Translations under genes and position numbers: made by a program | Notes under the pieces: model-generated | The model's database searches: none | What the model saw: only the letters and a program-made list of their open reading frames with translations | What the model was told of the DNA's origin: nothing | NCBI GenBank assembly: GCA_018061965.1 | Contig: JAGOTG010000010.1 | Span: forward strand, 46,558-103,335 | From: Legionellaceae bacterium | Lineage (GTDB): Bacteria; Pseudomonadota; Gammaproteobacteria; Legionellales; Legionellaceae | DNA: 56,778 bases | Reading direction: 5' to 3' | Shown: positions 1 to 7,732 of the stretch, one piece after another | Layout: every line of letters starts with the position of its first letter | Numbering within the stretch: the stretch's first letter is position 1

Positions 1-81
1 AATAGATTAAGTTGAAATCACATTTATTAACGTTAGAATCTTGGCCTAATCACAGTTCCTAAAGCAACCATTGATTTTAAC

Positions 82-173
82 GTAGGTTGGGCCTTGGCCC
101 AACAGCAAAGCGCAGCGCTTCATTAAATAAACAAGGTGCGCTACGCGCGTTGTTGGGCCAAGGCCCAACCTAC
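82..173 (+). repeat. Composite REP-like palindrome, full copy A
   Basis: The element starts with GTAGGTTGGGCCTTGGCC and ends with its reverse complement, GGCCAAGGCCCAACCTAC. Each arm is itself a hairpin (GTTGGGCC-TT-GGCCCAAC). The middle carries smaller palindromes (AAGCGC-A-GCGCTT and a GCGC...GCGC pair). It lies 119 bp upstream of the RAYT start, and a matching copy follows the gene at 876-970. This arrangement is typical of REP pairs (BIMEs) mobilised by the adjacent RAYT. Confidence 0.9.
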
Positions 174-292
174 ATTAAATATATAAATTAATAAGTTAAG
201 TTGGAGTCACATTTAGGAAGCACCATTAGAACTTGCCAAACACTACCTTCAAGTATAATCTCCACACAAAGGAATGTTTGAAGTCCAACCCC

Positions 293-829
293 ATGAATTA
301 TCGACGAGTGTTTGCGCCCGGCGCCAGCTATTTTTTTACTTTAACATTACAAAATAGACGAAGTGATTTGTTAATTTGCAAAACAAAAGAGTTGCGTGTG
401 GCATTTCAACAAGTAATGAAAACCCACCCTTTCATAATTGATGGCATAGTCGTGCTTCCAGAACATATACACATGATTTTGACATTACCTCTTGATGATG
501 CAAACTATTCACAACGTATCAGTTTCATCAAAGGTACCTTTTCTCGTCAACTTGAACCAACAGAGTTGATTCATTCATCAAAAAAAACCAAACGTGAGCG
601 CGGTATATGGCAGCGCAGGTTTTGGGAACATCTTATTAGAGATGAGCAGGATTATAAGAGACATTTGGATTATATACACTACAATCCAGTTAAGCACGGT
701 CATGTGAAATCGCCATCTCAGTGGGCGTACTCAAGTATTCATCGTTATATTAATACAGGTATGTTACCTGCTAATTGGGCCAGTGCCGATACAATAGAAC
801 GGGACTCTAAACTGCAATTTGGGGAATGA
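293..829 (+). CDS. REP-associated tyrosine transposase (RAYT)
   Basis: Member of the IS200/IS605-like Y1 transposase superfamily, REP-associated branch; such enzymes nick single-stranded REP hairpins. The sequence shows the family's N-terminal block MNYRRVFAPGASYFFT, the HUH-type metal site region LPEHIHMIL, the GTFSRQL segment, and the C-terminal RFWEHLIRDEQDYKRHLDYI followed by HYNPVKHG, with the catalytic Tyr in the last stretch. From the ATG at 293 the protein has 178 residues, normal for the family. A TTG 60 bases upstream is in frame but gives a tail the family lacks. The gene sits alone between two full REP-like palindromes (82-173 and 876-970) in the same orientation, so enzyme and substrate form one cassette. 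The reading frame looks intact and may be active. Confidence 0.9.
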   Translation: MNYRRVFAPGASYFFTLTLQNRRSDLLICKTKELRVAFQQVMKTHPFIIDGIVVLPEHIHMILTLPLDDANYSQRISFIKGTFSRQLEPTELIHSSKKTKRERGIWQRRFWEHLIRDEQDYKRHLDYIHYNPVKHGHVKSPSQWAYSSIHRYINTGMLPANWASADTIERDSKLQFGE

Positions 830-875
830 AAGCCTGAGCGCGCAATTCAACCAATTGACTCTAAAAAGATTTAAC

Positions 876-970
876 GTAGGTTGGGCCTTGGCCCAACAGC
901 ACAAAGCGCAGCGCTTCATTGGACAAATAATGGTGCGCTTCGCGCGTTGTTGGGCCAAGGCCCAACCTAC
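876..970 (+). repeat. Composite REP-like palindrome, full copy B
   Basis: Second full copy, 46 bp after the RAYT stop and in the same orientation as copy A. It has the GTAGGTTGGG...CCCAACCTAC arms and the internal AAGCGCAGCGCTTCATT block. It separates the RAYT from the convergent large gene that ends at 1026. A strong RNA hairpin here could also act as a transcription barrier between the two genes (inference). Confidence 0.9.
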
Positions 971-1025
971 ATTAAAATCACACACAAATGCTGCATGTTG
1001 GGTATCGGCCCAGCATTGCAAGCAT

Positions 1026-4000
1026 TTAACGAGATTTTATAGTCACTGTAATCTCTGGCTCATCTGGCCGCAGTTTAAGCTTATTAAATTCCGCACGAAT
1101 TGCTCTGCCTAATCCGGATCTTTCATTTGAAATAGCAATGTCGGGAGGACAAGGTGGTATCCCCAAAGACGCTAGAACAATCTGAGCTCTTGTTTCATGA
1201 GAGATCGTTCTGTCTACTTGTCCCCAACCTCTATGCACTTTAACCGTATCAATGCCAGCATCTAAAATTGGGGTGACCATACGGTCTCTCTGCTGATACG
1301 TTATACTTGTTGTTTGCTCGTCCTCGTTTGTGGAGAACCTATAATTATTTCCGTCAAATGAAGTTTCCTGCTTTATCAGCCCAAGCGCTGCTGCTGTGTC
1401 ATCAACTAATTTTTTGTAATTTCTACTATTTTCAGATTCATTGTCCACAACCAATTCAGGTTCTCTAGAAAAAGATTTATAGCGGTTTTGAACACTTCCA
1501 GCCGTGGCCCCAGCTGTGTGGACACTGCCTAGATTTCCAGCACTAGTAGTTCTATGCTGCGCAGGGGGAGGAGTAAATAAACTTGGTCGATTCGTAGCAG
1601 CACCAGCAGCAGCACCAGTACTCATAGGTCCTCTTGAGGCTGGTTGTGTCCTATTATGCGCGCCATCTTCGCTACGAATAGTTGTCCTGCTTGAATTTCT
1701 TGGAGTACTTGATTCAGATCTATTCGACCCAGGTGACTCCATCCACAGATCATCGTGCCAGCTGTTAGCTCTTCCTGTAGCACTTCTGCGATTCGGCGCA
1801 CCATGGCTAGGCATGGACGCCTTACCTCTCTGGTTCACTGCCACCTTTAATTCTGCAATTTTTCGCGCACTCTGCCCAAGTTCAGAATCACAATTTAGCG
1901 TCTCAAACGTCTGTAATTTTGATGAAGCATGTTTAACAAAGCCTTCTATTGCCTTCGGGCCAAGCTTGCAACCATAAAAACACATTTTACTTAACTCTGG
2001 GAAAAGAGTCTTTCCGTTTTGCACTCGAAATGATGTAGCGTCTGAGACAGATGCATCGAAAATATTCATGCGCCGTAAACCGGTCAACTTTTCCCAATCG
2101 ACTGTTGCCATAGCATTGTCCTCAGGTCCCGTACCATGATAGTTGATACCTCTAACACGTCCTACCTCCTCTGCGGTTAAATCGGAATAGAGTTTCTCAT
2201 CAGAGTTATCAAAGTAACAGATAATTTCAGCAGTCTGTGACCTGGTTGATAGCTGAGGAGACCGTGGTAGTGAAAAACTATTCTCCATGTCTTCCTCCTC
2301 CTCTTCTTCTTGATGGTCTCCTCTAGGATTACTTGAGTCGGCACTATATGACTCAGCTAAATCCATTGCCTCAAAAAATTCAGGATCTTCATCTTCTGTC
2401 AGAGACGGGGGTGGAGGTGGGGGTGGGAACTGAACTTGAATAGCATTCACTTCCGCCACCATGCTCTCAAAATCTGCCTGCTCCCGTCCTGTAATAGGTA
2501 CTCCATGCGAATTCAGTGGATCTCTCACAGTAAATTCTGTTAAAGATTCACCCGAAACAGAACCAAATGACACAACTGCACCGCTACTAACACAGCAACC
2601 ATACATCACAATTTTTTCCATATTCGGAAACAATATGCCTTCATCTCCTCTTGATTCAATTTTAGTTACAGTTGAATTAGCTATTTCCAAATAGGTTAAA
2701 TTTGGAAATTGGCTCCAACCCACAGCATTCGTTGCATCCGCATCAAGACGCTTTCCCGTAAGACGTATACCTGTAACAGTTTGTTTTTGTGCAGAGGATA
2801 GCCCTGTATAATCTACCCAGCCCCTACCTTCAATGAAACACTCAATGGTATGTCCACTGTCTCGCGAGGGTAAGGGAATGTCGTCATCCAGATCATCATC
2901 ATCATCAAGATAAACGGCATTTAAACTCATAGGTCTTCTAGAGCTCACCTTTTGCTTAAGTTCTTGAATAAAGGGTATTTCTTCCTCATTAGCAAGACAC
3001 TCAACCATGTTAAACTGACGTAACTGGGGTGAAGATTCATTAACAAACACTTTTATTGCAGACAAGCCAATACTACAGTTGGTAAAATTAATTTCCTGTA
3101 ACTTTGAGAGTTTTACGTCACCCGATAAGTCCTCATCTTCTAAAACAGATGCATTGCTAATATTCACGCTCCGTAAACCAGTCAACTTTTCCCAAGCGAC
3201 TGTCATAGCATTGTCATCAGGTCCCGTACCTAGATAGTAGATACTGCTAACCTGTCCGAACTCCTGTTCGCTTAATTCAAAATAGGACTTTCCCCTAGTC
3301 GAATTATTTAAGAAACAAATAATTTCAGAAGTTTGTGACCTAGTTGATACCTGAGGAGACAGCCTATCTTCTGCAGCACTTCTTTTTCGCTGATTTGCGT
3401 CAGTTGGTTTGCCCAGAGTAAATTCGAAATCATCAGGCTGAAAACTTCTGGGGCTTATGCTTGGATCAACATCAGAATTACGGCTATTGTCCGAATATAA
3501 AATTGCAATTGTCCTTTGAATAGAGCTTATTTCTGTCTGATTTAAAGGTCGCCATGCATAATCATTTAGGCCCAAACCATATACAGTATCAAGCTCCATT
3601 ACTTTTAAATCCGTGCCAGATGACAAATAAAAAGAATAAAATGCATCAGGATCAACTCCGCATTTTTGAAACCGAATACTTTCCAAACTGTCAAAAAACG
3701 TCGCTTGGGCTAACGACTTCTCCACTGTTACGCCCGTTAAGCGCAACTCCCGTAGCCCGCTTAAATTTGACCAATCTAGGGAGCTCCCCACATCAGGACC
3801 ACCTGGTCCCTGACCAGTAATTGTCATTGTTTCGATGCTATTTTGCTCATCTACTGTTAAGTCATTGAACTCCTCTATTGTTAATGAGTGAGAAATGGGT
3901 ATGGACGTCCCCGAAGTACTAAGCTGAGGCTGAGACCGATAATATGTAACTTCTATGCTTACAACTTCAGCAGCAGATTGCAATTCATCATCACGCTCTA

Positions 4001-4976
4001 ACAGGGAATCAGCACTCATATTCCTTAAGCCTGCGTCACTTAATGCATCTTCTCGCCCCCACGGCGTTACTTCAACCTGATGGGAGGGGATGGGAGGAGG
4101 AGACTGCCTCGGAAACTCACTACCAGAAAAGGTGCTTACACTCGCATTATCATCATGCTGCTGAGTTTTTCTTTCATCTACTCTGGAAACCTCGAAAGAA
4201 AATAAGGAAGATGCATCATCAACTTCTTCTGTAACTTTGCGACTACTCAACCATCGATTTAACCGACGGGCTTCTTCTTCATTTCTTAAGGTGGATGATG
4301 CTCCTATTGAAGAGCTCGGAACAGCTTGTCCTTCCATGCGCTCAGAATCAGAATCCGAGGTTCCAGTTTGCGATATGTAATCTCTATCAAAATCAAATAT
4401 GCTATCTCCGTCACTATGCGATTGCACTGCGTCCTCGTCTTGAACGTATTGAGGAACGAATGTCTCACCTGAGTTCGGATCGCCATCTTTCATTGCCTGA
4501 ACAGGAATGCTACGTCGTTGTGCCGCAATATCAAATAAACTCACAGCGGCGCTTTTTGCACGCGAGTTGATCTCTTGGATTTTCAGTTCTACTTCATCTC
4601 GAAGGTGTTCTGCCTCAGTCAATTTTGTAACAATAGGAAAACTAGTTGAGTGATCTCTAGAGAATTTTGTTATATTAGGAGCGGCAGTCAACAAGCTCTG
4701 TGTGGTTATTATATCAAGGAGAGACTCTGAAACTGCTATTTCTTCTAGGTTTTTAAGTACTCCTTGTCTTGGAAACTCATACTGAGGAACGGTACAATCG
4801 TGAATAACCATTTTTTTCAAAGCAGGCATTTTTGCCCATTGTGCTTTTTGTAAAGCAGCTAAACAATCTTGCGTTTCTAATTCCTCAAATTTAATATCCA
4901 CCACATCTGCAAGCTTGCCGTTACTAACAACCATATCGTATGGAATATATTCTCCGCCCTCATATTTACATAACAT
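1026..4976 (-). CDS. Large modular protein with five LRR-like repeats; possible secreted effector
   Basis: Family not recognised. The ATG at 4976 is chosen because GGAG lies 6 bases before it; the longer frame to 5051 has no ribosome site. The result is 1316 residues. Five related modules of about 100-130 residues lie near 1-95, 336-463, 549-678, 709-821 and 916-1049. Each has a strand-rich start (EIICFLNN-like), a GTGP or TGxG turn, a W..L.GLR..nI..asV line and an F..L..I.F..C line, resembling irregular leucine-rich repeats. Linkers are Ser/Asp/Glu-rich, with a proline run near 849-858 and a Glu run near 895. Residues 1050-1170 are low complexity, and the last ~120 residues form a separate compact region. 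There is no signal peptide or clear membrane span. A type IV-secreted effector is plausible in this lineage but unproven. It is a single-gene unit flanked by REP-like elements. Confidence 0.75.
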   Translation of the reverse strand: MLCKYEGGEYIPYDMVVSNGKLADVVDIKFEELETQDCLAALQKAQWAKMPALKKMVIHDCTVPQYEFPRQGVLKNLEEIAVSESLLDIITTQSLLTAAPNITKFSRDHSTSFPIVTKLTEAEHLRDEVELKIQEINSRAKSAAVSLFDIAAQRRSIPVQAMKDGDPNSGETFVPQYVQDEDAVQSHSDGDSIFDFDRDYISQTGTSDSDSERMEGQAVPSSSIGASSTLRNEEEARRLNRWLSSRKVTEEVDDASSLFSFEVSRVDERKTQQHDDNASVSTFSGSEFPRQSPPPIPSHQVEVTPWGREDALSDAGLRNMSADSLLERDDELQSAAEVVSIEVTYYRSQPQLSTSGTSIPISHSLTIEEFNDLTVDEQNSIETMTITGQGPGGPDVGSSLDWSNLSGLRELRLTGVTVEKSLAQATFFDSLESIRFQKCGVDPDAFYSFYLSSGTDLKVMELDTVYGLGLNDYAWRPLNQTEISSIQRTIAILYSDNSRNSDVDPSISPRSFQPDDFEFTLGKPTDANQRKRSAAEDRLSPQVSTRSQTSEIICFLNNSTRGKSYFELSEQEFGQVSSIYYLGTGPDDNAMTVAWEKLTGLRSVNISNASVLEDEDLSGDVKLSKLQEINFTNCSIGLSAIKVFVNESSPQLRQFNMVECLANEEEIPFIQELKQKVSSRRPMSLNAVYLDDDDDLDDDIPLPSRDSGHTIECFIEGRGWVDYTGLSSAQKQTVTGIRLTGKRLDADATNAVGWSQFPNLTYLEIANSTVTKIESRGDEGILFPNMEKIVMYGCCVSSGAVVSFGSVSGESLTEFTVRDPLNSHGVPITGREQADFESMVAEVNAIQVQFPPPPPPPSLTEDEDPEFFEAMDLAESYSADSSNPRGDHQEEEEEEDMENSFSLPRSPQLSTRSQTAEIICYFDNSDEKLYSDLTAEEVGRVRGINYHGTGPEDNAMATVDWEKLTGLRRMNIFDASVSDATSFRVQNGKTLFPELSKMCFYGCKLGPKAIEGFVKHASSKLQTFETLNCDSELGQSARKIAELKVAVNQRGKASMPSHGAPNRRSATGRANSWHDDLWMESPGSNRSESSTPRNSSRTTIRSEDGAHNRTQPASRGPMSTGAAAGAATNRPSLFTPPPAQHRTTSAGNLGSVHTAGATAGSVQNRYKSFSREPELVVDNESENSRNYKKLVDDTAAALGLIKQETSFDGNNYRFSTNEDEQTTSITYQQRDRMVTPILDAGIDTVKVHRGWGQVDRTISHETRAQIVLASLGIPPCPPDIAISNERSGLGRAIRAEFNKLKLRPDEPEITVTIKSR

Positions 4977-5109
4977 AACAGTCTCCGAAATTGCTGGTCT
5001 TTGTAGCGCAACACAGCAAATTAATGGCATATAGTAGTAAATATAGACCATTTTTAAATTTTTTTTTCATTTGATTGAAATGAGGAGTTTTCTGGAACTA
5101 TGGATGAAC

Positions 5110-5830
5110 GGTGGTTGTATGCAATTTTGATGTAGGTTGGGCCTTGGCCCAACAGCAAAGCGTAGCGCTTCATTTAATAAGTAATGGTGCGCTGCGCGCG
5201 TTGTTGGGCCAAGGCCCAACCTACATTTATATTGAAAATCAGCGCCCCCCCCCCTTTAAACAATGGCGCCATTGATATCATTAATTGTTGTCTTAGAACG
5301 TTCGCTACTTTTTCTGATTGCCGAATACTAGGCCGTGGTTGTATGCAATTTTGATGTAGGTTGGGCCTTGGCCCAACAGCAAAGCGTAGCGCTTCATTTA
5401 ACAAGTAATGGTGAGCTGCGCGCGTTGTTGGGCCAAGGCCCAACCTACATTTATAGTGAAAATCAGCGCCCCCCTTTAAACAATGGCGCCATTGATATCA
5501 TTAATTGTTGTCCTAGAACGTTCGCTACTTTTTCTGATTGCCGAAGACTAGGCCGTGGTTGTATGCAATTTTGATGTAGGTTGGGCCCTGGCCCAACAGC
5601 AAAGCGTAGCGCTTCATTTAATAAGTAATGGTGCGCTGCGCGCGTTGTTGGGCCAAGGCCCAACCTACATTTATAATGAAAATCAGCGCCCCCCCCCCTT
5701 TAAACAATGGCGCCATTGATATCATTAATTGTTGTCTTAGAACGTTCGCTACTTTTTCTGATTGCCGAATACTAGGCCGTGGTTGTATGCAATTTTAATG
5801 TAGGTTGGGCCTTGGCCCAACCTACATTAA
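5110..5830 (+). repeat. Tandem array of a 220-224 bp unit containing the REP-like palindrome
   Basis: Three successive units begin at 5131, 5355 and 5575, and a partial fourth begins at 5799. Each unit holds the palindrome (5132-5224, 5356-5448, 5576-5668) plus an identical spacer with a C-run, TTTAAACAATGGCGCC, and a block ending in GGTTGTATGCAATTTT. Unit lengths 224, 220 and 224 are fully explained by C-runs of 10, 6 and 10. The fourth unit keeps only the short 26-bp palindrome (5800-5825). No open reading frame here looks real. The array fills most of the ~940 bp between the large minus-strand gene and the regulator at 5994. Confidence 0.92.
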
Positions 5831-5923
5831 ATTGTATATAAAAAAATCATTTGCATGGACTGCGTTTCGACTCATTCTTTTAAAAATGAAAGGATTCTAT
5901 TTGTATTGGATTAAGTCAAAATG

Positions 5924-5952
5924 TTGCAATCACAAAAAATAATAGTTACAAT
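5924..5952 (+). promoter_or_regulatory. Predicted promoter of the HTH-ATPase-STAS regulator
   Basis: TTGCAA at 5924-5929 and TACAAT at 5947-5952 are separated by 17 bases, a good sigma-70 geometry. The -10 lies inside a palindromic site, so binding there would block transcription. Confidence 0.5.
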
Positions 5953-5980
5953 AAGTTGTAATAACTTTGCAACAAGTTAT
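5946..5980 (+). promoter_or_regulatory. Double palindromic operator upstream of the regulator
   Basis: TTACAA-TAAG-TTGTAA (5946-5961) is a perfect inverted repeat. It is followed by ATAACTT-TGCAAC-AAGTTAT (5961-5980), a second one. The sites overlap the predicted -10 and run to 13 bases before the start codon of a gene encoding an N-terminal HTH. Autoregulation is the simplest reading (inference). Confidence 0.55.
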
Positions 5981-5993
5981 AATTGGAAGCCTG

Positions 5994-7010
5994 ATGAATA
6001 CTAAAGCGGACAGGATTCGGCAGTATATTTTGCACAATCTTCCTCAACATCCGGAAGACATCGTTGCGGTGACGGCGCAGCACTTTTCTGTGACCAGAAC
6101 TACGGTGCATCGTCATCTGACTCACCTTCTCAATCAAGGTGACATTTTCAAATCGGGTATCACGCGGAATATTCGCTATCGCTTACAATCATCCCTAGAT
6201 CGGCAAATACGCTACAAAATTGGCGACAGCATATCTGAGTTCACCATTTTTCAAACCGATTTTTCGGATTTATTCCAGCAATTTCCTGAAAATGTATATG
6301 ATTTATGTAGTTACGGGTTCACTGCGATTTTGAATAACGCCATCAAACACGCCCATGGCTCACAAATCATGGTCAAAACTGCGTTCCAACAGGATGATTT
6401 GATCATCAGCATCACTGACAATGGCCAAGGGGTTTTCCAAACCATTGCTGATTATTGTGAGTTTGATCATTTACGCGAAGCTGCCCTTCAGCTGAGCAAA
6501 GGAAAAGTCACCACCGATCCTGGCAATCATCAGGGAGAAGGTATTTTCTTTACCTCCCGCGCGTTTGATCGATTTGAGATTTATGCCAATCATTTGCATT
6601 ATATCCGTGATAAACACAACAATGATTGGTCACTTGAAACTCTCGAGACCAACATGCTGGGCACTACGGTCCAGATGCAAATTTCTCGCAATACAACCGC
6701 ATCGCTTATCGATCTGCTTAAACAATATCAATATCAAGACGACGCAGCCTTTAGCCGAACTGAAGTGTTGGTCAAAATGTCACAATGGGGCAACGAACCA
6801 CTGATTTCACGCGAACAAGCAAAAAGAGTCACATTTGGACTAGAGCAATTTCGCCATATTGTTTTGGATTTTACTGACGTACGCTTAGTAGGCCAAGGTT
6901 TTGTCGATGAAGTATTTCGGGTGTATCCCCAGTCACATCCAGATATCGTGATTGATTATGTTCATGCCAATCCGGATGTTAGTTTTATGATCAAGCGGAG
7001 CTTGGGGTAA
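5994..7010 (+). CDS. HTH / histidine-kinase-like ATPase / STAS-like (DUF4325) regulator
   Basis: Three-part protein of 338 residues. Residues 1-65 form a winged-helix-like DNA-binding domain (RTTVHRHLTHLLNQG). Residues ~100-235 form a GHKL ATPase fold with an N-box (ILNNAIKHAHGS, 112-123), a G1 box (DNGQG, 142-146) and a GEG at 181-183. The C-terminal ~75 residues match the STAS-like DUF4325 type (LDFTDVRLVGQGFVDEVFR). No sensor domain, phospho-accepting His or membrane segment is visible. The layout resembles an anti-sigma kinase and its STAS antagonist fused to a DNA-binding head. The start at 5994 has GGAAG 4 bases upstream; an earlier frame from 5967 begins inside the operator. The targets are unknown. 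The palindromes directly upstream suggest self-regulation, and it stands alone on the plus strand before the HigBA-like pair. Confidence 0.8.
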   Translation: MNTKADRIRQYILHNLPQHPEDIVAVTAQHFSVTRTTVHRHLTHLLNQGDIFKSGITRNIRYRLQSSLDRQIRYKIGDSISEFTIFQTDFSDLFQQFPENVYDLCSYGFTAILNNAIKHAHGSQIMVKTAFQQDDLIISITDNGQGVFQTIADYCEFDHLREAALQLSKGKVTTDPGNHQGEGIFFTSRAFDRFEIYANHLHYIRDKHNNDWSLETLETNMLGTTVQMQISRNTTASLIDLLKQYQYQDDAAFSRTEVLVKMSQWGNEPLISREQAKRVTFGLEQFRHIVLDFTDVRLVGQGFVDEVFRVYPQSHPDIVIDYVHANPDVSFMIKRSLG

Positions 7011-7030
7011 GCGTCTTTAAAAATAGTAAT

Positions 7031-7064
7031 TTGCATTATATATCAAAACCGATATAATTATATC
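7031..7064 (+). promoter_or_regulatory. Promoter and overlapping operator of the HigBA-like pair
   Basis: TTGCAT (7031-7036) and TATAAT (7053-7058) are 16 bases apart. The -10 is embedded in the perfect 14-bp palindrome GATATAATTATATC (7051-7064). A toxin-antitoxin operator overlapping the -10 is the usual autorepression design for XRE antitoxins. Confidence 0.6.
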
Positions 7065-7087
7065 AAAATATCAAGTACAAAAATACG

Positions 7088-7354
7088 ATGAAAACTTTGC
7101 GCTTTCTTGGCGATTCGCGTAATCGCTTATGCGAATTTAGCCCAAGTGCAAAACAAAATGCTGGCTTTCAACTAGACAAAGTACAACGAGGAGAAATGCC
7201 GAATGATTATAAACCTATGCCCTCTATTGGCAAAGGCGTAGAAGAAATAAGAGTATGGGATGAATCAGGAACCTATCGCATTATTTATACTGCAAAACGC
7301 GACATTGATCTTGCAAAAAAGCGTTTTGATGAATTGATAAGGACAATAAAATGA
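7088..7354 (+). CDS. HigB/Gp49-like RelE-family toxin, internally shortened
   Basis: An 88-residue protein of the phage-derived Gp49/HigB type (PF05973), normally an mRNA endonuclease acting on the ribosome. It keeps the family start (KTLRFLGDS, then GFQLDKVQRGEMPNDYKPMPSIGKGVEEIRV in two parts) and the end KRDIDLAKKRFDELIR. At residues 68-71 it runs directly from IIYTAK into RDIDL. Family members have about 20 more residues there, including the conserved F.KKTQKT block with catalytic basic residues. The deletion is in frame, so the protein is probably made but inactive. The gene overlaps the antitoxin by 4 bases (ATGA), so translational coupling is kept. Confidence 0.8.
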   Translation: MKTLRFLGDSRNRLCEFSPSAKQNAGFQLDKVQRGEMPNDYKPMPSIGKGVEEIRVWDESGTYRIIYTAKRDIDLAKKRFDELIRTIK

Positions 7355-7632
7355 AAGATATCGAAACTTATGATAGTGTTTGGGATGCTATCGCAGATAC
7401 TCCTGGAGAAACAGCTAATTTAAAAGCAAAATCAGAATTAATGCATAAACTTATCAAGCTAGTTAAACAGCATAGTTGGACGCAGACTACTGCCGCAAAA
7501 CATTGCGGAATTACTCAGCCTAGACTGAATGACTTACTGAAAGGTCGTATATCCCGCTTTTCTCTTGATGCATTAGTTAACATTGCAGCAGCATTAGGAC
7601 AACAAGTTCATATAGAATTAAAAGCAGCTTAA
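7351..7632 (+). CDS. HigA-like XRE antitoxin
   Basis: A 93-residue XRE-type helix-turn-helix protein (HTH_37-like): WTQTTAAKHCGITQPRLNDL at residues ~45-65 is the recognition helix region and is followed by LKGRISRFSLDALVNIAAALG. It is the expected partner of the toxin immediately upstream and starts inside its stop codon. It probably represses the pair at the palindrome 7051-7064. With the toxin core missing, it may persist as a stand-alone repressor. Confidence 0.85.
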   Translation: MKDIETYDSVWDAIADTPGETANLKAKSELMHKLIKLVKQHSWTQTTAAKHCGITQPRLNDLLKGRISRFSLDALVNIAAALGQQVHIELKAA

Positions 7633-7682
7633 TAGATCCAAAGTTATCATAATGTTTATAGTGCTTTTTATTCCCCTCATCC

Positions 7683-7719
7683 GGCGCTTTGCGCCACCTT
7701 CTCCCCTGCGGGGAGAAGG
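7683..7719. repeat. Paired-hairpin dispersed repeat (terminator-like)
   Basis: GGCGC-TTT-GCGCC (7683-7695) is followed by CCTTCTCCCC-TGC-GGGGAGAAGG (7697-7719), a perfect 10-bp stem. The same stem with a different loop occurs at 49318-49340. It lies between convergent higA and nlpD and could end transcription from both sides; no U-run follows it directly. Confidence 0.7.
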
Positions 7720-7732
7720 AAAATATCTTTAC

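Noticed and set aside
764..1112. Short frames over the REP-like copy at 876-970
   Set aside because: They overlap the RAYT end and the palindrome and translate the repeat itself.
1504..1977. 157-codon plus-strand frame opposite the large modular gene
   Set aside because: It is a mirror of the low-complexity C-terminal coding region, with no family features.
5335..5663. Overlapping reading frames on both strands inside the tandem repeats
   Set aside because: They are by-products of the GC-rich palindromes, repeat themselves with the units, and have no ribosome site or family pattern.
5110..5830. CRISPR array
   Set aside because: Units are ~220 bp with identical spacers; no short direct repeats with unique spacers and no cas genes.
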